The translations under genes were made by a program, and so were the position numbers. The notes beneath the pieces were generated by a model. It made no database searches. It worked only from the letters and a program-made list of their open reading frames with translations, and was not told the origin of the DNA. Below are positions 42,129 through 50,788 of a stretch of 64,000 bases of DNA, in pieces. The stretch's first letter is position 1, and each line of letters starts with the position of its first letter. Location of the stretch: assembly GCF_022024015.1 (NCBI RefSeq), contig NZ_CP091786.1:744001-808000 (forward strand), given 5' to 3'. The DNA comes from Prevotella sp. E9-3. Its GTDB lineage: Bacteria; Bacteroidota; Bacteroidia; Bacteroidales; Bacteroidaceae.

Positions 42129-44446
42129 TGGAGCGGTCAGGAAATTTCTATAAGGCAATACGGTTGGGATATATACTTATCTCCATTCTTATCGGATGTA
42201 TGGCATATAATAGCCTCTATGAATGGCAGGAGATAGAAGCATTAGAACTTGGCAATAAAAAAATAGACGAGCTCCGAAAAGAAATAAACAATATCAATAT
42301 TCAAATGATAAAATTTTCTCTATTGGGTGAAACAATACTGGAATGGAACGATAAAGATATCGAGCATTACCATGCACGGCGTATGGCAATGGACAGTATG
42401 CTCTGCCGTTTCAAGGCCACCTATCCAGCAGAGCGCATCGATAGTGTGCGCAGTCTTTTAGAGGATAAGGAACGACAGATGTTCCAGATAGTCCGGTTAA
42501 TGGATGAACAACAATCTATTAACAAGAAGATAGCCAATCAAATTCCGGTTATTGTACAGAAAAGTGTGCAGGAACAGTCCAAAAAGCCAAAACGAAAAGG
42601 TTTCTTAGGCATATTCGGCAAAAAAAAGGAAGTAACTCCAGCAGTATCAACCACTATCCTTCATTCGGTCAATAGAAACGTAATCAGCGAACAGAAAGTG
42701 CAGGATCGCCAATTGTCGGAACAAGCCGACAGCCTTGCAGCTCGTAATGCAGAACTTAACAGACAACTGCAAGAATTGATTTGCCAAATAGAAGAAAAGG
42801 TACAAACCGAACTGCAAAGCCGGGAAAACGAAATAGTTGCCATGCGTGAAAAGTCATTTATGCAAGTAGGCGGTTTAATGGGATTCGTTCTTCTATTGTT
42901 GTTAATTTCCTACATCATCATACATCGTGATGCAAAAAGCATTAAACAATACAAGCACAAGACAACTGATTTGATAAGGCAACTGGAACAATCCGTACAA
43001 CGGAACGAGGCACTGATAACGTCAAGGAAGAAGGCGGTACATACTATCACCCATGAACTGCGCACACCGCTGACAGCAATAACAGGCTATGCCGGACTGA
43101 TACGGAAAGAACAGTGTGAGGATAAGTCCGGGCAGTATATCCAAAACATACTGCAATCCTCCGACCGTATGCGGGATATGCTTAACACTTTGCTTGACTT
43201 CTTCCGCCTGGACAACGGCAAGGAACAGCCCCGTCTGTCACCCTGCCGGATTTCAGCAATCACGCACACACTTGAAACGGAGTTCATGCCTGTTGCCGTG
43301 AACAAAGGGCTGTCCTTGTCCGTGAAGACTGGACACGATGCCATTGTATTGACCGACAAAGAGCGAATAATACAAATCGGGAATAACCTGCTGTCAAACG
43401 CTGTCAAGTTCACAGAAGAAGGCGGTGTTTCTTTGATTACTGAATATGATAATGGAGTTCTGACACTGGTCGTTGAAGATACAGGTACAGGCATGACAGA
43501 AGAGGAACAGAAACAAGCGTTCGGTGCGTTTGAACGTCTATCAAATGCCGCCGCAAAGGAGGGTTTCGGGCTTGGGCTTGCCATAATGCGTAATATTGTG
43601 TCGATGCTTGGCGGAACAATCCGTTTAGACAGCAAGAAAGGGAAAGGCAGTCGTTTCACAGTTGAAATTTCTATGCAGGAAGCTGAAGAACAGCTTGGAT
43701 ATACAAGCAATACACCTGTTTATCATAACAATAAATTCCATGATGTTGTCGCCATTGACAATGATGAGGTATTACTTCTGATGCTGAAAGAGATGTATTC
43801 CCAAGAAGGAATACACTGCGACACTTGCACCGATGCTGCGGCACTGATGGAAATGATACGCCAGAAAGAATACAGCCTGTTGCTGACAGACTTGAATATG
43901 CCCGATATAAACGGTTTCGAATTGCTGGAACTGTTGCGTTCGTCCAACGTGGGCAATTCACCAACAATCCCGGTGGTTGTGGCAACCGCTTCGGGCAGTT
44001 GTAACAAAGGGGAACTATTGGCAAAAGGCTTTGCCGGATGCCTGTTCAAACCGTTCTCCATATCGGAACTGATGGAGGTTTCCGACAGGTGTGCCATAAA
44101 AGCGACACCGGACGGGAAACCGGACTTTTCCGCCTTATTGTCCTATGGCAATGAAGCCGTCATGCTGGAAAAGTTGATAACTGAAACAGAAAAGGAAATG
44201 CAGGCGGTACGGGATGCAGCAAAAGAAAAAGACCTGCAAAAGCTGGATTCCCTGATCCACCACCTGCGCAGTTCGTGGGAGGTGCTCCGTGCCGACCAAC
44301 CGCTGAATGTACTTTACGGATTGCTTCGTGGCGATGCTCTCCCGGATGGTGAAGCGTTAAGCCATGCCGTGACTGCCGTGCTGGATAAGGGAGTGGAAAT
44401 AATACGGTTGGCAGAAGAGGAAAGGAGAAAATACGAAGATGAATAA
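42128..44446 (+). CDS. rteA: RteA hybrid sensor histidine kinase
   Basis: 772 residues. Membrane segments near 12-30 and 245-268 bracket a helical periplasmic or extracytoplasmic region. The kinase has THELRTPLTAI with the phosphorylated His (about 307), the N-box NNLLSNAVKF and G-boxes DTGTGM and GFGLGLAI. A receiver with Asp in LLTDLNMPD (about 593) and an HPt-like end (LDSLIHHLRSSW) follow. RteA passes phosphate to RteB and controls excision and transfer of CTnDOT-type elements under tetracycline. It overlaps rteB by eight bases. Without rteC in this fragment, its usual targets are missing locally. Confidence 0.95.
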   Translation: MERSGNFYKAIRLGYILISILIGCMAYNSLYEWQEIEALELGNKKIDELRKEINNINIQMIKFSLLGETILEWNDKDIEHYHARRMAMDSMLCRFKATYPAERIDSVRSLLEDKERQMFQIVRLMDEQQSINKKIANQIPVIVQKSVQEQSKKPKRKGFLGIFGKKKEVTPAVSTTILHSVNRNVISEQKVQDRQLSEQADSLAARNAELNRQLQELICQIEEKVQTELQSRENEIVAMREKSFMQVGGLMGFVLLLLLISYIIIHRDAKSIKQYKHKTTDLIRQLEQSVQRNEALITSRKKAVHTITHELRTPLTAITGYAGLIRKEQCEDKSGQYIQNILQSSDRMRDMLNTLLDFFRLDNGKEQPRLSPCRISAITHTLETEFMPVAVNKGLSLSVKTGHDAIVLTDKERIIQIGNNLLSNAVKFTEEGGVSLITEYDNGVLTLVVEDTGTGMTEEEQKQAFGAFERLSNAAAKEGFGLGLAIMRNIVSMLGGTIRLDSKKGKGSRFTVEISMQEAEEQLGYTSNTPVYHNNKFHDVVAIDNDEVLLLMLKEMYSQEGIHCDTCTDAAALMEMIRQKEYSLLLTDLNMPDINGFELLELLRSSNVGNSPTIPVVVATASGSCNKGELLAKGFAGCLFKPFSISELMEVSDRCAIKATPDGKPDFSALLSYGNEAVMLEKLITETEKEMQAVRDAAKEKDLQKLDSLIHHLRSSWEVLRADQPLNVLYGLLRGDALPDGEALSHAVTAVLDKGVEIIRLAEEERRKYEDE

Positions 44447-45761
44447 GACAAAAATAATTGTGGTGGAAGACAACATCGTGTATTGCGAATATGTCTGCAA
44501 TATGCTGTCACGGGAGGGCTACCGCAATATGAAGGCTTACCACCTCTCAACCGCGAAGAAACATCTGCAACAGGCAACAGATAATGATATCGTGGTTGCC
44601 GACCTGCGTCTGCCTGACGGCAGTGGCATAGACCTTTTGTGCTGGATGCGAAAGGAGGGAAAGATGCAGCCCTTCATCATTATGACCGACTACGCCGAAG
44701 TTAATACCGCCGTGGAAAGCATGAAACTCGGCTCGATAGACTATATTCCCAAACAGCTTGTGGAGGATAAACTTGTCCCCCTGATCCGTTCCATACTGAA
44801 AGAACGTCAGGCAGGACAACGCCGTATGCCTATATTCGCCCGTGAAGGTTCCGCCTTTCAGAAAATCATGCACCGCATAAGGCTGGTAGCCGCCACCGAT
44901 ATGAGCGTGATGATATTTGGTGAGAACGGCACGGGCAAGGAGCATATTGCCCACCTGTTGCATGACAAGAGCAAACGTGCAGGCAAGCCATTTGTGGCGG
45001 TGGACTGCGGTTCACTCTCCAAAGAGCTTGCACCGTCGGCTTTCTTCGGACACGTCAAAGGTGCATTTACAGGTGCGGACAATGCCAAGAAAGGATATTT
45101 CCATGAGGCGGAAGGCGGCACGTTGTTTCTGGACGAGGTAGGAAACCTCGCGTTGGAAACCCAACAGATGTTGCTCCGTGCCATACAGGAGAGGCGGTAT
45201 CGCCCGGTCGGAGACAAGGCAGACCGGAATTTCAATGTCCGCATCATCGCTGCTACCAATGAAGATTTGGAGGTATCGGTGAATGAAAAGCGTTTTCGGC
45301 AGGATCTTCTGTACCGCCTGCACGACTTCGGGATAACCGTTCCTCCGTTGCGTGACTGTCAAGAAGACATTATGCCGCTGGCAGAGTTCTTCCGTGATAT
45401 GGCAAACAGAGAGCTGGAGTGTAGCGTGAGCGGGTTCAGTTCCGAAGCACGTAAAGCGTTGCTGACACACGCATGGCCGGGCAACGTGCGGGAACTTCGG
45501 CAGAAAGTTATGGGTGCTGTATTGCAGGCGCAGGAAGGTGTTGTCATGAAAGAGCATCTGGAACTTGCCGTGACGAAACCGACCTCTACTGTCAGCTTCG
45601 CCTTGCGCAATGACGCGGAGGATAAGGAGCGGATATTGCGTGCGTTGAAACAGGCAAACGGCAACCGGAGTGTCGCCGCAGAACTGCTCGGCATAGGCAG
45701 GACAACACTATACAGCAAACTTGAAGAGTATGGACTTAAATATAAATTCAAGCAATCATAG
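44439..45761 (+). CDS. rteB: RteB sigma-54-type response regulator
   Basis: 440 residues: receiver (Asp in VVADLRLPDGSG, about 54), AAA+ domain with Walker A GENGTGKE, the sigma-54 contact loop GAFTGA and arginine-finger region, and a Fis-type HTH (RSVAAELLGIGRTTLYSKL). In CTnDOT it activates rteC and, when several elements are present, mobilizes co-resident elements such as NBUs. Here it is inside a mobilizable element and could still act on a helper. It is the third gene of the tet(Q) operon. Confidence 0.96.
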   Translation: MNKTKIIVVEDNIVYCEYVCNMLSREGYRNMKAYHLSTAKKHLQQATDNDIVVADLRLPDGSGIDLLCWMRKEGKMQPFIIMTDYAEVNTAVESMKLGSIDYIPKQLVEDKLVPLIRSILKERQAGQRRMPIFAREGSAFQKIMHRIRLVAATDMSVMIFGENGTGKEHIAHLLHDKSKRAGKPFVAVDCGSLSKELAPSAFFGHVKGAFTGADNAKKGYFHEAEGGTLFLDEVGNLALETQQMLLRAIQERRYRPVGDKADRNFNVRIIAATNEDLEVSVNEKRFRQDLLYRLHDFGITVPPLRDCQEDIMPLAEFFRDMANRELECSVSGFSSEARKALLTHAWPGNVRELRQKVMGAVLQAQEGVVMKEHLELAVTKPTSTVSFALRNDAEDKERILRALKQANGNRSVAAELLGIGRTTLYSKLEEYGLKYKFKQS

Positions 45762-45784
45762 CCCGTAATTCACTGAATTTGGCT

Positions 45785-46013
45785 ATCTTTGCATAACATT
45801 TGAGAAAAACGGCGATTGGCAGGAGCTTTTCGCCGCCAACATATAGGATAAGACCGCAAGGCGTTTCAAGCGAAAATCTGGTAAATTGGAACTACGGAGA
45901 CGATTGCGTGATGCTTATGCTATGCTTACGCATAGCGTGCATTCACGTACTCTCCGTAAAGGCTTTACCAGAGCCATCGCTTGAAGGTAGTGTGAATTGC
46001 ACGCTACTTTTTT
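45785..46013 (+). ncRNA. Structured leader RNA with 121-nt long-range palindrome and intrinsic terminator
   Basis: A -7 box TATCTTTG lies at 45785-45792. The transcript would contain paired segments TTCAAGCGA/TCGCTTGAA (45865-45873 and 45977-45985), CTGGTAAA/TTTACCAG and TACGGAGA/TCTCCGTA, with an inner TATGC/GCATA hairpin. This gives a stepped arm with asymmetric internal loops. Directly after it, GTAGTGTG and CACGCTAC (45987-46007) form a stem followed by TTTTTT, a typical terminator. The RibD-like gene starts 27 bases later. Attenuation or riboswitch-like control, or a free small RNA, is possible. No known class was recognised. Confidence 0.6.
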
Positions 46014-46040
46014 ACCCTTGCCTAACGAAAGGAAACGATT

Positions 46041-46463
46041 ATGGGTAAAGTTCAGATTCTCGCCGTACTGACGATGGACGGATGTCTTTCTTCAGAGTTA
46101 TATGATAAAGCACATCAGGATTTGTGCCTTGACCGTTGCGGTCTTGATGAAATCAGGAAGAAAGCCTTTTACCGTGTGACACCGGACTATTCCATTTCAA
46201 TGCTGCACGAATGGAGAAAAGACTGCACAAACATCCGTTACCTCGCGGAAGCCACACCGGACACGGCAGACTATATAAACGGACTGCTGCGGATGCACGC
46301 TGTGGATGAAATCATACTATACACCGTTCCTTTCATATCCGGAAGCGGACGACATTTTTTTAAGTCGGCTCTGCCAGAGCAACACTGGACGCTTTCCTCT
46401 TTGAAAAGCTATCCCAACGGTGTATGTCGCATTATCTATATCCTTGATAAAAAAGCAAGATAG
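46041..46463 (+). CDS. RibD C-terminal/DHFR-fold reductase-like protein
   Basis: 140 residues, resembling the dihydrofolate-reductase/RibD C-terminal fold: an N-terminal strand QILAVLTMDGCLS, the middle LLRMHAVDEIILYTVPFISGSGRHFF, and a C-terminal strand VCRIIYIL. The domain is shorter than usual (about 170-200), so its activity is uncertain. Genes of this kind follow rteB in CTnDOT-type elements. It lies after the structured leader and terminator, separated from rteB by 279 bases. Confidence 0.65.
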   Translation: MGKVQILAVLTMDGCLSSELYDKAHQDLCLDRCGLDEIRKKAFYRVTPDYSISMLHEWRKDCTNIRYLAEATPDTADYINGLLRMHAVDEIILYTVPFISGSGRHFFKSALPEQHWTLSSLKSYPNGVCRIIYILDKKAR

Positions 46464-46701
46464 CCAAAATGTGCGGCAAGCATACATTTCTATTTTCAGG
46501 AATAGAATAAATGTTCCGATTACAAACAATTTAAGTCGGAGATAATTTGTCCTTGTGAAAAAATACTGAATTTTATACCTCTGAAATCCAGCACTTTGTA
46601 AAATTGAGTGTTGGATTTTTTATTTTCTGCCGCGTTTTTTGCCAATTATATTCATGTGCGCAGGCAGAAAACAAAGTGTAATTTTCAAAATTGACAGAAC
46701 C

Positions 46702-46764
46702 ATGAATTATTTCTTGCTGGCGGAAACCGACTTTTTCCGCCTGATAAACGAAGCCGGCGACTGA
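46702..46764 (+). pseudogene. 20-codon stub at the right CTn junction (possible rteC 5' end)
   Basis: ATG 46702 reads MNYFLLAETDFFRLINEAGD and then TGA at 46762-46764. The position after rteB and the RibD-like gene is where rteC is expected, so this may be its truncated start. I could not confirm the sequence match. The sequence between 46464 and 46701 holds no gene. Confidence 0.35.
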
Positions 46765-47029
46765 AATTCTTGCCTGTAATCAAGAAAACTTTCCTGCTTT
46801 GAATATTGATGTTAGTGATGACTTGAATAGTCGTACTATACAAACTATGGATGATGCTTTGCAAAAGAACATACGAGATGAAATCACGCAATTGGCAATT
46901 TCAAAGAAACGTCCTTGGTTCAAACATATTCCTGGTGGAGAATTCCTTGCTTGTATTGTAATGGATTCTATTGATGCCATCCATGATGATAGTGTGCTAA
47001 AAAAGAACATTCAAGAATTGACCAGATGA
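46748..47029 (+). pseudogene. 3' end of a beheaded gene coupled to the UvrD-like helicase
   Basis: The frame is open from 46748 without a proper start and encodes about 93 residues, including FPALNIDVSDDLNSRTIQT and KRPWFKHIPGGEFLACIVMD. Its stop overlaps the helicase start by four bases (ATGA), so it was the upstream partner in a coupled pair. In defence systems UvrD-like proteins of this size follow an AAA/OLD-type ATPase nuclease; this would be its C-terminus. The family itself is not identifiable. The CTn fragment removed the 5' part. Confidence 0.6.
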
Positions 47030-48516
47030 CAGAACTGAATGATTTCATACATAGTCATCGTGGGGTACTTATCGCTCCTGCTGGACATGGAAAGACAACA
47101 GCTATTGCTGATTGTCTATTGCAATGTCCAAATGGAGTATGTCAACTCGTTTTAACTCATACACATGCAGGAATAGCGTCTTTACGCAAGAAATTCAGAG
47201 CAAAGAATGTGCCAACTTCACGCTATGAACTAGAAACTATAACAGGATTTGCTCAACGTTACGTCTTGGCCTTTATGGGAAAATCGGCTCTACCAGATGA
47301 AGATGATAAACATTATTTTAATCAAGCCGTTTTTAAATGCAAAGACTTATTGTGCTCGCGTCTTGTTCAATCGGTCATTACTAATACATACGGAGGCATC
47401 TTTGTAGACGAGTATCAGGATTGCACAATAACTCAACATGAGATGATAATGCTCTTGGCTAAAGAATTACCTCTGCATATTTTAGGCGATCCTTTGCAGG
47501 GTATTTTCTCCTTTGACCACCAGCAATTAGTAGATTTCAATCGTGACCTGTCTTTCTTCAATCAATATGTTTTTTTGAAAACGCCTTGGCGCTGGCACAA
47601 TACAAATCCATGTTTGGGAACTGCCATATTCAACATGAGACAGCAACTGTTACAAGGAGAGGAAGTTACTCTTTGTGCCAATACAAATGCTCAGATATTT
47701 GTAGAACAATACTCGAAGACTCATGGCAATTATGACATAGATTATAATCGTTGGTTACGAGGAGTCATAAACAAACACGATAGTGATAGCCTATTAATAA
47801 TCTGTCCATCATATCGAGACATATCAAAATATGGTCAAGAGCGTTTACGGGGAGACTTGAGTGACAGAATATCTCTGAAGTCAATTTTTGACTTTAGTAA
47901 TAGGTTCCGTGTGATAGATGCCATAGATAGCTCCGAGTACTATTCGGTAGCCAAAGCTATAGACAAGTATATAGAACAGATTCTCACTAATCGAAAGATA
48001 AAAAGACTAGACCGTCTTATTGATATACTTGATTCTATGCATATTACCAAAACATCCGTTGATAAATGGATAAAAGGGAATCACATCATCTCCAAAAAAT
48101 CTAAGAATGCAGAAAGAGGGAAAGAACTGGAACAACTTTTTCAAGCGTTCGAGACACAAACCAATATTGAAACATTGTTTCATGTCATTGATTATGTCAT
48201 GGAATTACCCGGTATAAAATGTCGTCACAAAGAGGTGTTCTATGCAATAAAATCATGTGTGGAGATTGTAAGAAACAATGGAGTGTCAGTATTTGATGCT
48301 ATGAAGATTTATAAATCTCGAATTCGGCATCAAGGCAGATTTGTTGATGGTCGATGTATAGGCACTACTCTCTTAACAAAGGGATTAGAGTTTGACACTG
48401 TAATTGTTATGGATGCCCATAAGTTTTCAGACGCTAAGAATTTTTATGTAGCTATCTCACGAGCCAGCAAGCGTCTTGTATTTATTACTGATTCCCCAAA
48501 AGTTTCATTTAAATAA
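47026..48516 (+). CDS. UvrD-like superfamily 1 helicase, probable defence partner
   Basis: 496 residues. Motif I is APAGHGKTTA (about 17-26), the DExQ motif II is FVDEYQDC (about 126), and motif III-like ILGDPLQGIFSF follows. The C-terminal motifs V and VI are GTTLLTKGLEFDTVIVMDA and FYVAISRASKRL. It lacks the large 1B/2B insertions of repair UvrD proteins and is close in size to GajB of Gabija systems. It is translationally coupled to the truncated gene upstream, and a hairpin terminator follows. The helicase is complete, but the system is probably inactive without its partner. Confidence 0.8.
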   Translation: MTELNDFIHSHRGVLIAPAGHGKTTAIADCLLQCPNGVCQLVLTHTHAGIASLRKKFRAKNVPTSRYELETITGFAQRYVLAFMGKSALPDEDDKHYFNQAVFKCKDLLCSRLVQSVITNTYGGIFVDEYQDCTITQHEMIMLLAKELPLHILGDPLQGIFSFDHQQLVDFNRDLSFFNQYVFLKTPWRWHNTNPCLGTAIFNMRQQLLQGEEVTLCANTNAQIFVEQYSKTHGNYDIDYNRWLRGVINKHDSDSLLIICPSYRDISKYGQERLRGDLSDRISLKSIFDFSNRFRVIDAIDSSEYYSVAKAIDKYIEQILTNRKIKRLDRLIDILDSMHITKTSVDKWIKGNHIISKKSKNAERGKELEQLFQAFETQTNIETLFHVIDYVMELPGIKCRHKEVFYAIKSCVEIVRNNGVSVFDAMKIYKSRIRHQGRFVDGRCIGTTLLTKGLEFDTVIVMDAHKFSDAKNFYVAISRASKRLVFITDSPKVSFK

Positions 48517-48586
48517 TGAAAGAATAGTAACATTTTCCAAGGGTGTTCAAATTTTTCTAATAGTGCTGGACGAATGGTCAAACAAA

Positions 48587-48617
48587 AGCAGGTGTTTCCA
48601 ATTTGGAAATACCTGCT
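48587..48617. terminator. Bidirectional terminator between helicase and mobV genes
   Basis: AGCAGGTGTTTCCA pairs with TGGAAATACCTGCT (one G-T pair, three-base loop). It lies between two convergent genes, with A-rich and T-rich flanks. Confidence 0.8.
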
Positions 48618-48647
48618 CCTTAATATATATACGTATGCGCGTGAGGA

Positions 48648-50078
48648 CTATTTGCTCAGCGACCGTTTGAGCCTATTGCCTGGATAATGTTTGGCATGGG
48701 CATATCGCATAGCACGGCGAGCCCAATCGAGAAAGTCTTCATCCTTATCTCGCCATGGCATATCGTTTGATGTGCCGCCACCGCCTGACACCTGGGCTAC
48801 GCCAGTCGCGCCATCTATTCCGGCAATGAATACTCTCAGACCAGTGCTTAGCACATCCTTCCAACGGAAATTGTTACGGTCATCAATGAATGTGTCCTCT
48901 GCCATCGCATCTGCTTCGGGGATTTCTCGGCATATTTTGACTGCTTCATATAGAACTTGATCAAAAATTGAAGCTTTGAGAATAATCTCGGCTTCTCTGT
49001 TGATATAGTTTATCATGACATTGTCTTTCTTCATGATAGCGTCCAACCTTTTCAATTTGGCATTGTAGGTAGATTTGAGACTATCCAATTCTTGATTAAC
49101 TTGGTCAAGTTTTCCTCGCTTTTCTCTCAAATTGATTCTGATTTCAGTCAGCGTTTGATTGAGAAACTTTATCTGGCGCAGAATATCCTCCTTGTTGGAG
49201 TCGGATTCCTGTTGTTGCGCTTCAAGTTCTGCTATCTGTGATTGGATTTCCTCTTGACGACGTGTAAGATTCTCAATCATGGTGGTGAGTCCTTTCACTG
49301 CACGACGCTTAGTTTCAAGTTCCTCTTCGAGAGATTTGTTCTCGCGATGCAGTTCACGGTTGTGTTCTTCGAGTGATTTGTGACGTGCGCCTGTTTCATG
49401 GATGTCATCGCCACGTTCCAGTCCCCACTTCTCATTGACGGCAGCATACCAATCATGCCATTCACGCATCTTGTCGCGAGCTGCAACAAGAGAACCGCCT
49501 CCGAACATGTCCTTTGCGGATAGGCGACCGTCCTCCAAGATTGGAGTAATGGTCGCATGAATGTGACAATTCTTCTCGTCACAGTGTGCAATAAAAGAAA
49601 TGATGTTCTTCTCACCGATACGTTCTGCGAGAGCCTTGTAATTGTCGAGAGCGAACTGCTCTATCTCAGGCATACGCTTGATGTGAGCATTGTTTCCTCG
49701 CTCTTGAAGCACTTGATTTCCGAATGCAAGCTCATTCATGCGTTCACTGTTCCCACCTATAACAAGAGAAACAGAGAGATGTTGAGTGCTTCTGACTATA
49801 GGCTCTTTGCCTGTTGCAGCAAGCCTTTCAGCTTTCCATTCTACGATACGTGCATCTACTTTTTCCTTGATGCAGACCAATTGATCTACTGGTGCGATGA
49901 CACCTCCTTTGCGTACCTCGAAGTTGAGATGCGCACGACTTTTGTCATAATTACGTTCGGGGTCATCAAGTTTACAGTCCCATCGGGACTCATCCCATTT
50001 GCGCTGATGTTCTGCGCCGAGTGCTGGAGTCATCTTCATTTTGCTGACTTCGAGCATAGCTTTCTTACCTTTACCCAT
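48648..50078 (-). CDS. MobV (Pre/Mob) family relaxase
   Basis: 476 residues. The N-terminal 220 residues are the relaxase: the metal-binding triad motif HCDEKNCHIHATITP (about 172-186) and the upstream RSTQHLSVSLVIGG. A long coiled coil follows (about 235-365, for example ETKRRAVKGLTTMIENLTRR). The C-terminal 100 residues are specific. The enzyme nicks oriT and pilots the strand during mobilization by a helper conjugation system. The oriT-like hairpins lie directly upstream (50155-50232). Confidence 0.9.
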   Translation of the reverse strand: MGKGKKAMLEVSKMKMTPALGAEHQRKWDESRWDCKLDDPERNYDKSRAHLNFEVRKGGVIAPVDQLVCIKEKVDARIVEWKAERLAATGKEPIVRSTQHLSVSLVIGGNSERMNELAFGNQVLQERGNNAHIKRMPEIEQFALDNYKALAERIGEKNIISFIAHCDEKNCHIHATITPILEDGRLSAKDMFGGGSLVAARDKMREWHDWYAAVNEKWGLERGDDIHETGARHKSLEEHNRELHRENKSLEEELETKRRAVKGLTTMIENLTRRQEEIQSQIAELEAQQQESDSNKEDILRQIKFLNQTLTEIRINLREKRGKLDQVNQELDSLKSTYNAKLKRLDAIMKKDNVMINYINREAEIILKASIFDQVLYEAVKICREIPEADAMAEDTFIDDRNNFRWKDVLSTGLRVFIAGIDGATGVAQVSGGGGTSNDMPWRDKDEDFLDWARRAMRYAHAKHYPGNRLKRSLSK

Positions 50079-50154
50079 ATAGTTATCCTGTATAATGGTT
50101 TGACATAAATGTAATTATTCTGCCAGAGCTTGCTCTTTCATTAGGCAGATCCCA

Positions 50155-50232
50155 ACCCCTCGGAGAGCCTAACAGCCAAGTGCGCTTGGTGTATTAGGCT
50201 ACACCAAAGGGTTATAATGTCTGCAAGCAGAC
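50155..50232. other. Putative oriT upstream of mobV
   Basis: AGCCTAA-N3-CCAAG-N4-CTTGG-N4-TTAGGCT forms a two-step hairpin (50166-50200). A second perfect palindrome, GTCTGCAAGCAGAC, lies at 50219-50232. MobV origins typically sit just before the relaxase gene and contain such an inverted repeat beside the nick site. The nick position cannot be read from sequence alone. Confidence 0.65.
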
Positions 50233-50242
50233 TCGTTACGGC

Positions 50243-50785
50243 TTACTTCTCCCAAGGTTCAGCCCCGAGGTACCTGTTCAGATACATCTGGTCAATGGCG
50301 TTTGGCGTTTGACTGATGTAGGTTTGAACGTAACCGATGGCTTTACGTTTCTTCTCTTCGCTGAAGGATTCCCAAATGGAGAGCGATTCGTTGCGATAAG
50401 TACCGAGTTTCGGATATACCGCTTCGATTGCATCAAGTGGGAGCGATTCCTCAACTGCTTCTGACGCTTCGGTAGCATCGTCTGCGATTTGCTGCGATTC
50501 GCTATCAGTTGCAGTTGCTCTCTTGGCGGCCTTCTTCTTTGCAGCCGACTTTTTGCCCATGGCATTGGTCGTATTGATTTCGCTGCGTTTTGCAGAAGAC
50601 TCACGCTGCGCATCGATAATTGAGCGAAACAGAGTGAAGATAGCTTTGAGCGCACTATTGCTGAACGAAGGAGCAATACCTTTGTTGGCATACTGGGCGA
50701 TGGCTTTTGCCATCAGTCCCGCGTCCTTATCATCAAGTTCAGCCAACATCACAAGATGATCAATAGGAATAATAAGATTTTTCAT
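50243..50785 (-). CDS. DUF6291-like accessory protein of mobilizable elements
   Basis: 180 residues. The N-terminus (MKNLIIPIDHLVMLAELDDKDAGLMAKAIAQYA) resembles DUF6291-type phage and element proteins with a helical domain. The middle is a basic Lys/Ala-rich linker (GKKSAAKKKAAKRAT), and the C-terminus (IWESFSEEKKRKAIGYVQTYI) is a short helical domain. DNA binding is plausible, and a role in replication or mobilization is inferred from its place between the DUF3987 group and mobV. It follows the next upstream gene by three bases. Confidence 0.5.
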   Translation of the reverse strand: MKNLIIPIDHLVMLAELDDKDAGLMAKAIAQYANKGIAPSFSNSALKAIFTLFRSIIDAQRESSAKRSEINTTNAMGKKSAAKKKAAKRATATDSESQQIADDATEASEAVEESLPLDAIEAVYPKLGTYRNESLSIWESFSEEKKRKAIGYVQTYISQTPNAIDQMYLNRYLGAEPWEK

Positions 50786-50788
50786 ACA

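Larger units (their letters stand above)
37300..46764. mobile_element. CTnDOT-type conjugative-transposon fragment
   Basis: The gene content (two small Tra-region proteins, PcfK and helicase fragments, tet(Q), rteA, rteB, RibD-like gene) is that of a CTnDOT-family element. The left limit is uncertain. The right limit is near 46748-46764, where a 20-codon stub meets the body of a different gene. It is an internal fragment without its own integrase, relaxase or rteC. Confidence 0.7.

Noticed and set aside
45785..46013. Assignment to the FMN, THF or another known riboswitch class
   Set aside because: The conserved core sequences I know for those classes are not present, so only a structured leader is claimed.
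46702..46764. Firm call of truncated rteC
   Set aside because: Only position supports it; twenty codons could not be matched to RteC from memory.
47026..48516. Firm assignment to Gabija (GajB)
   Set aside because: Size and pairing fit, but the partner is only a 93-residue tail without recognisable motifs.
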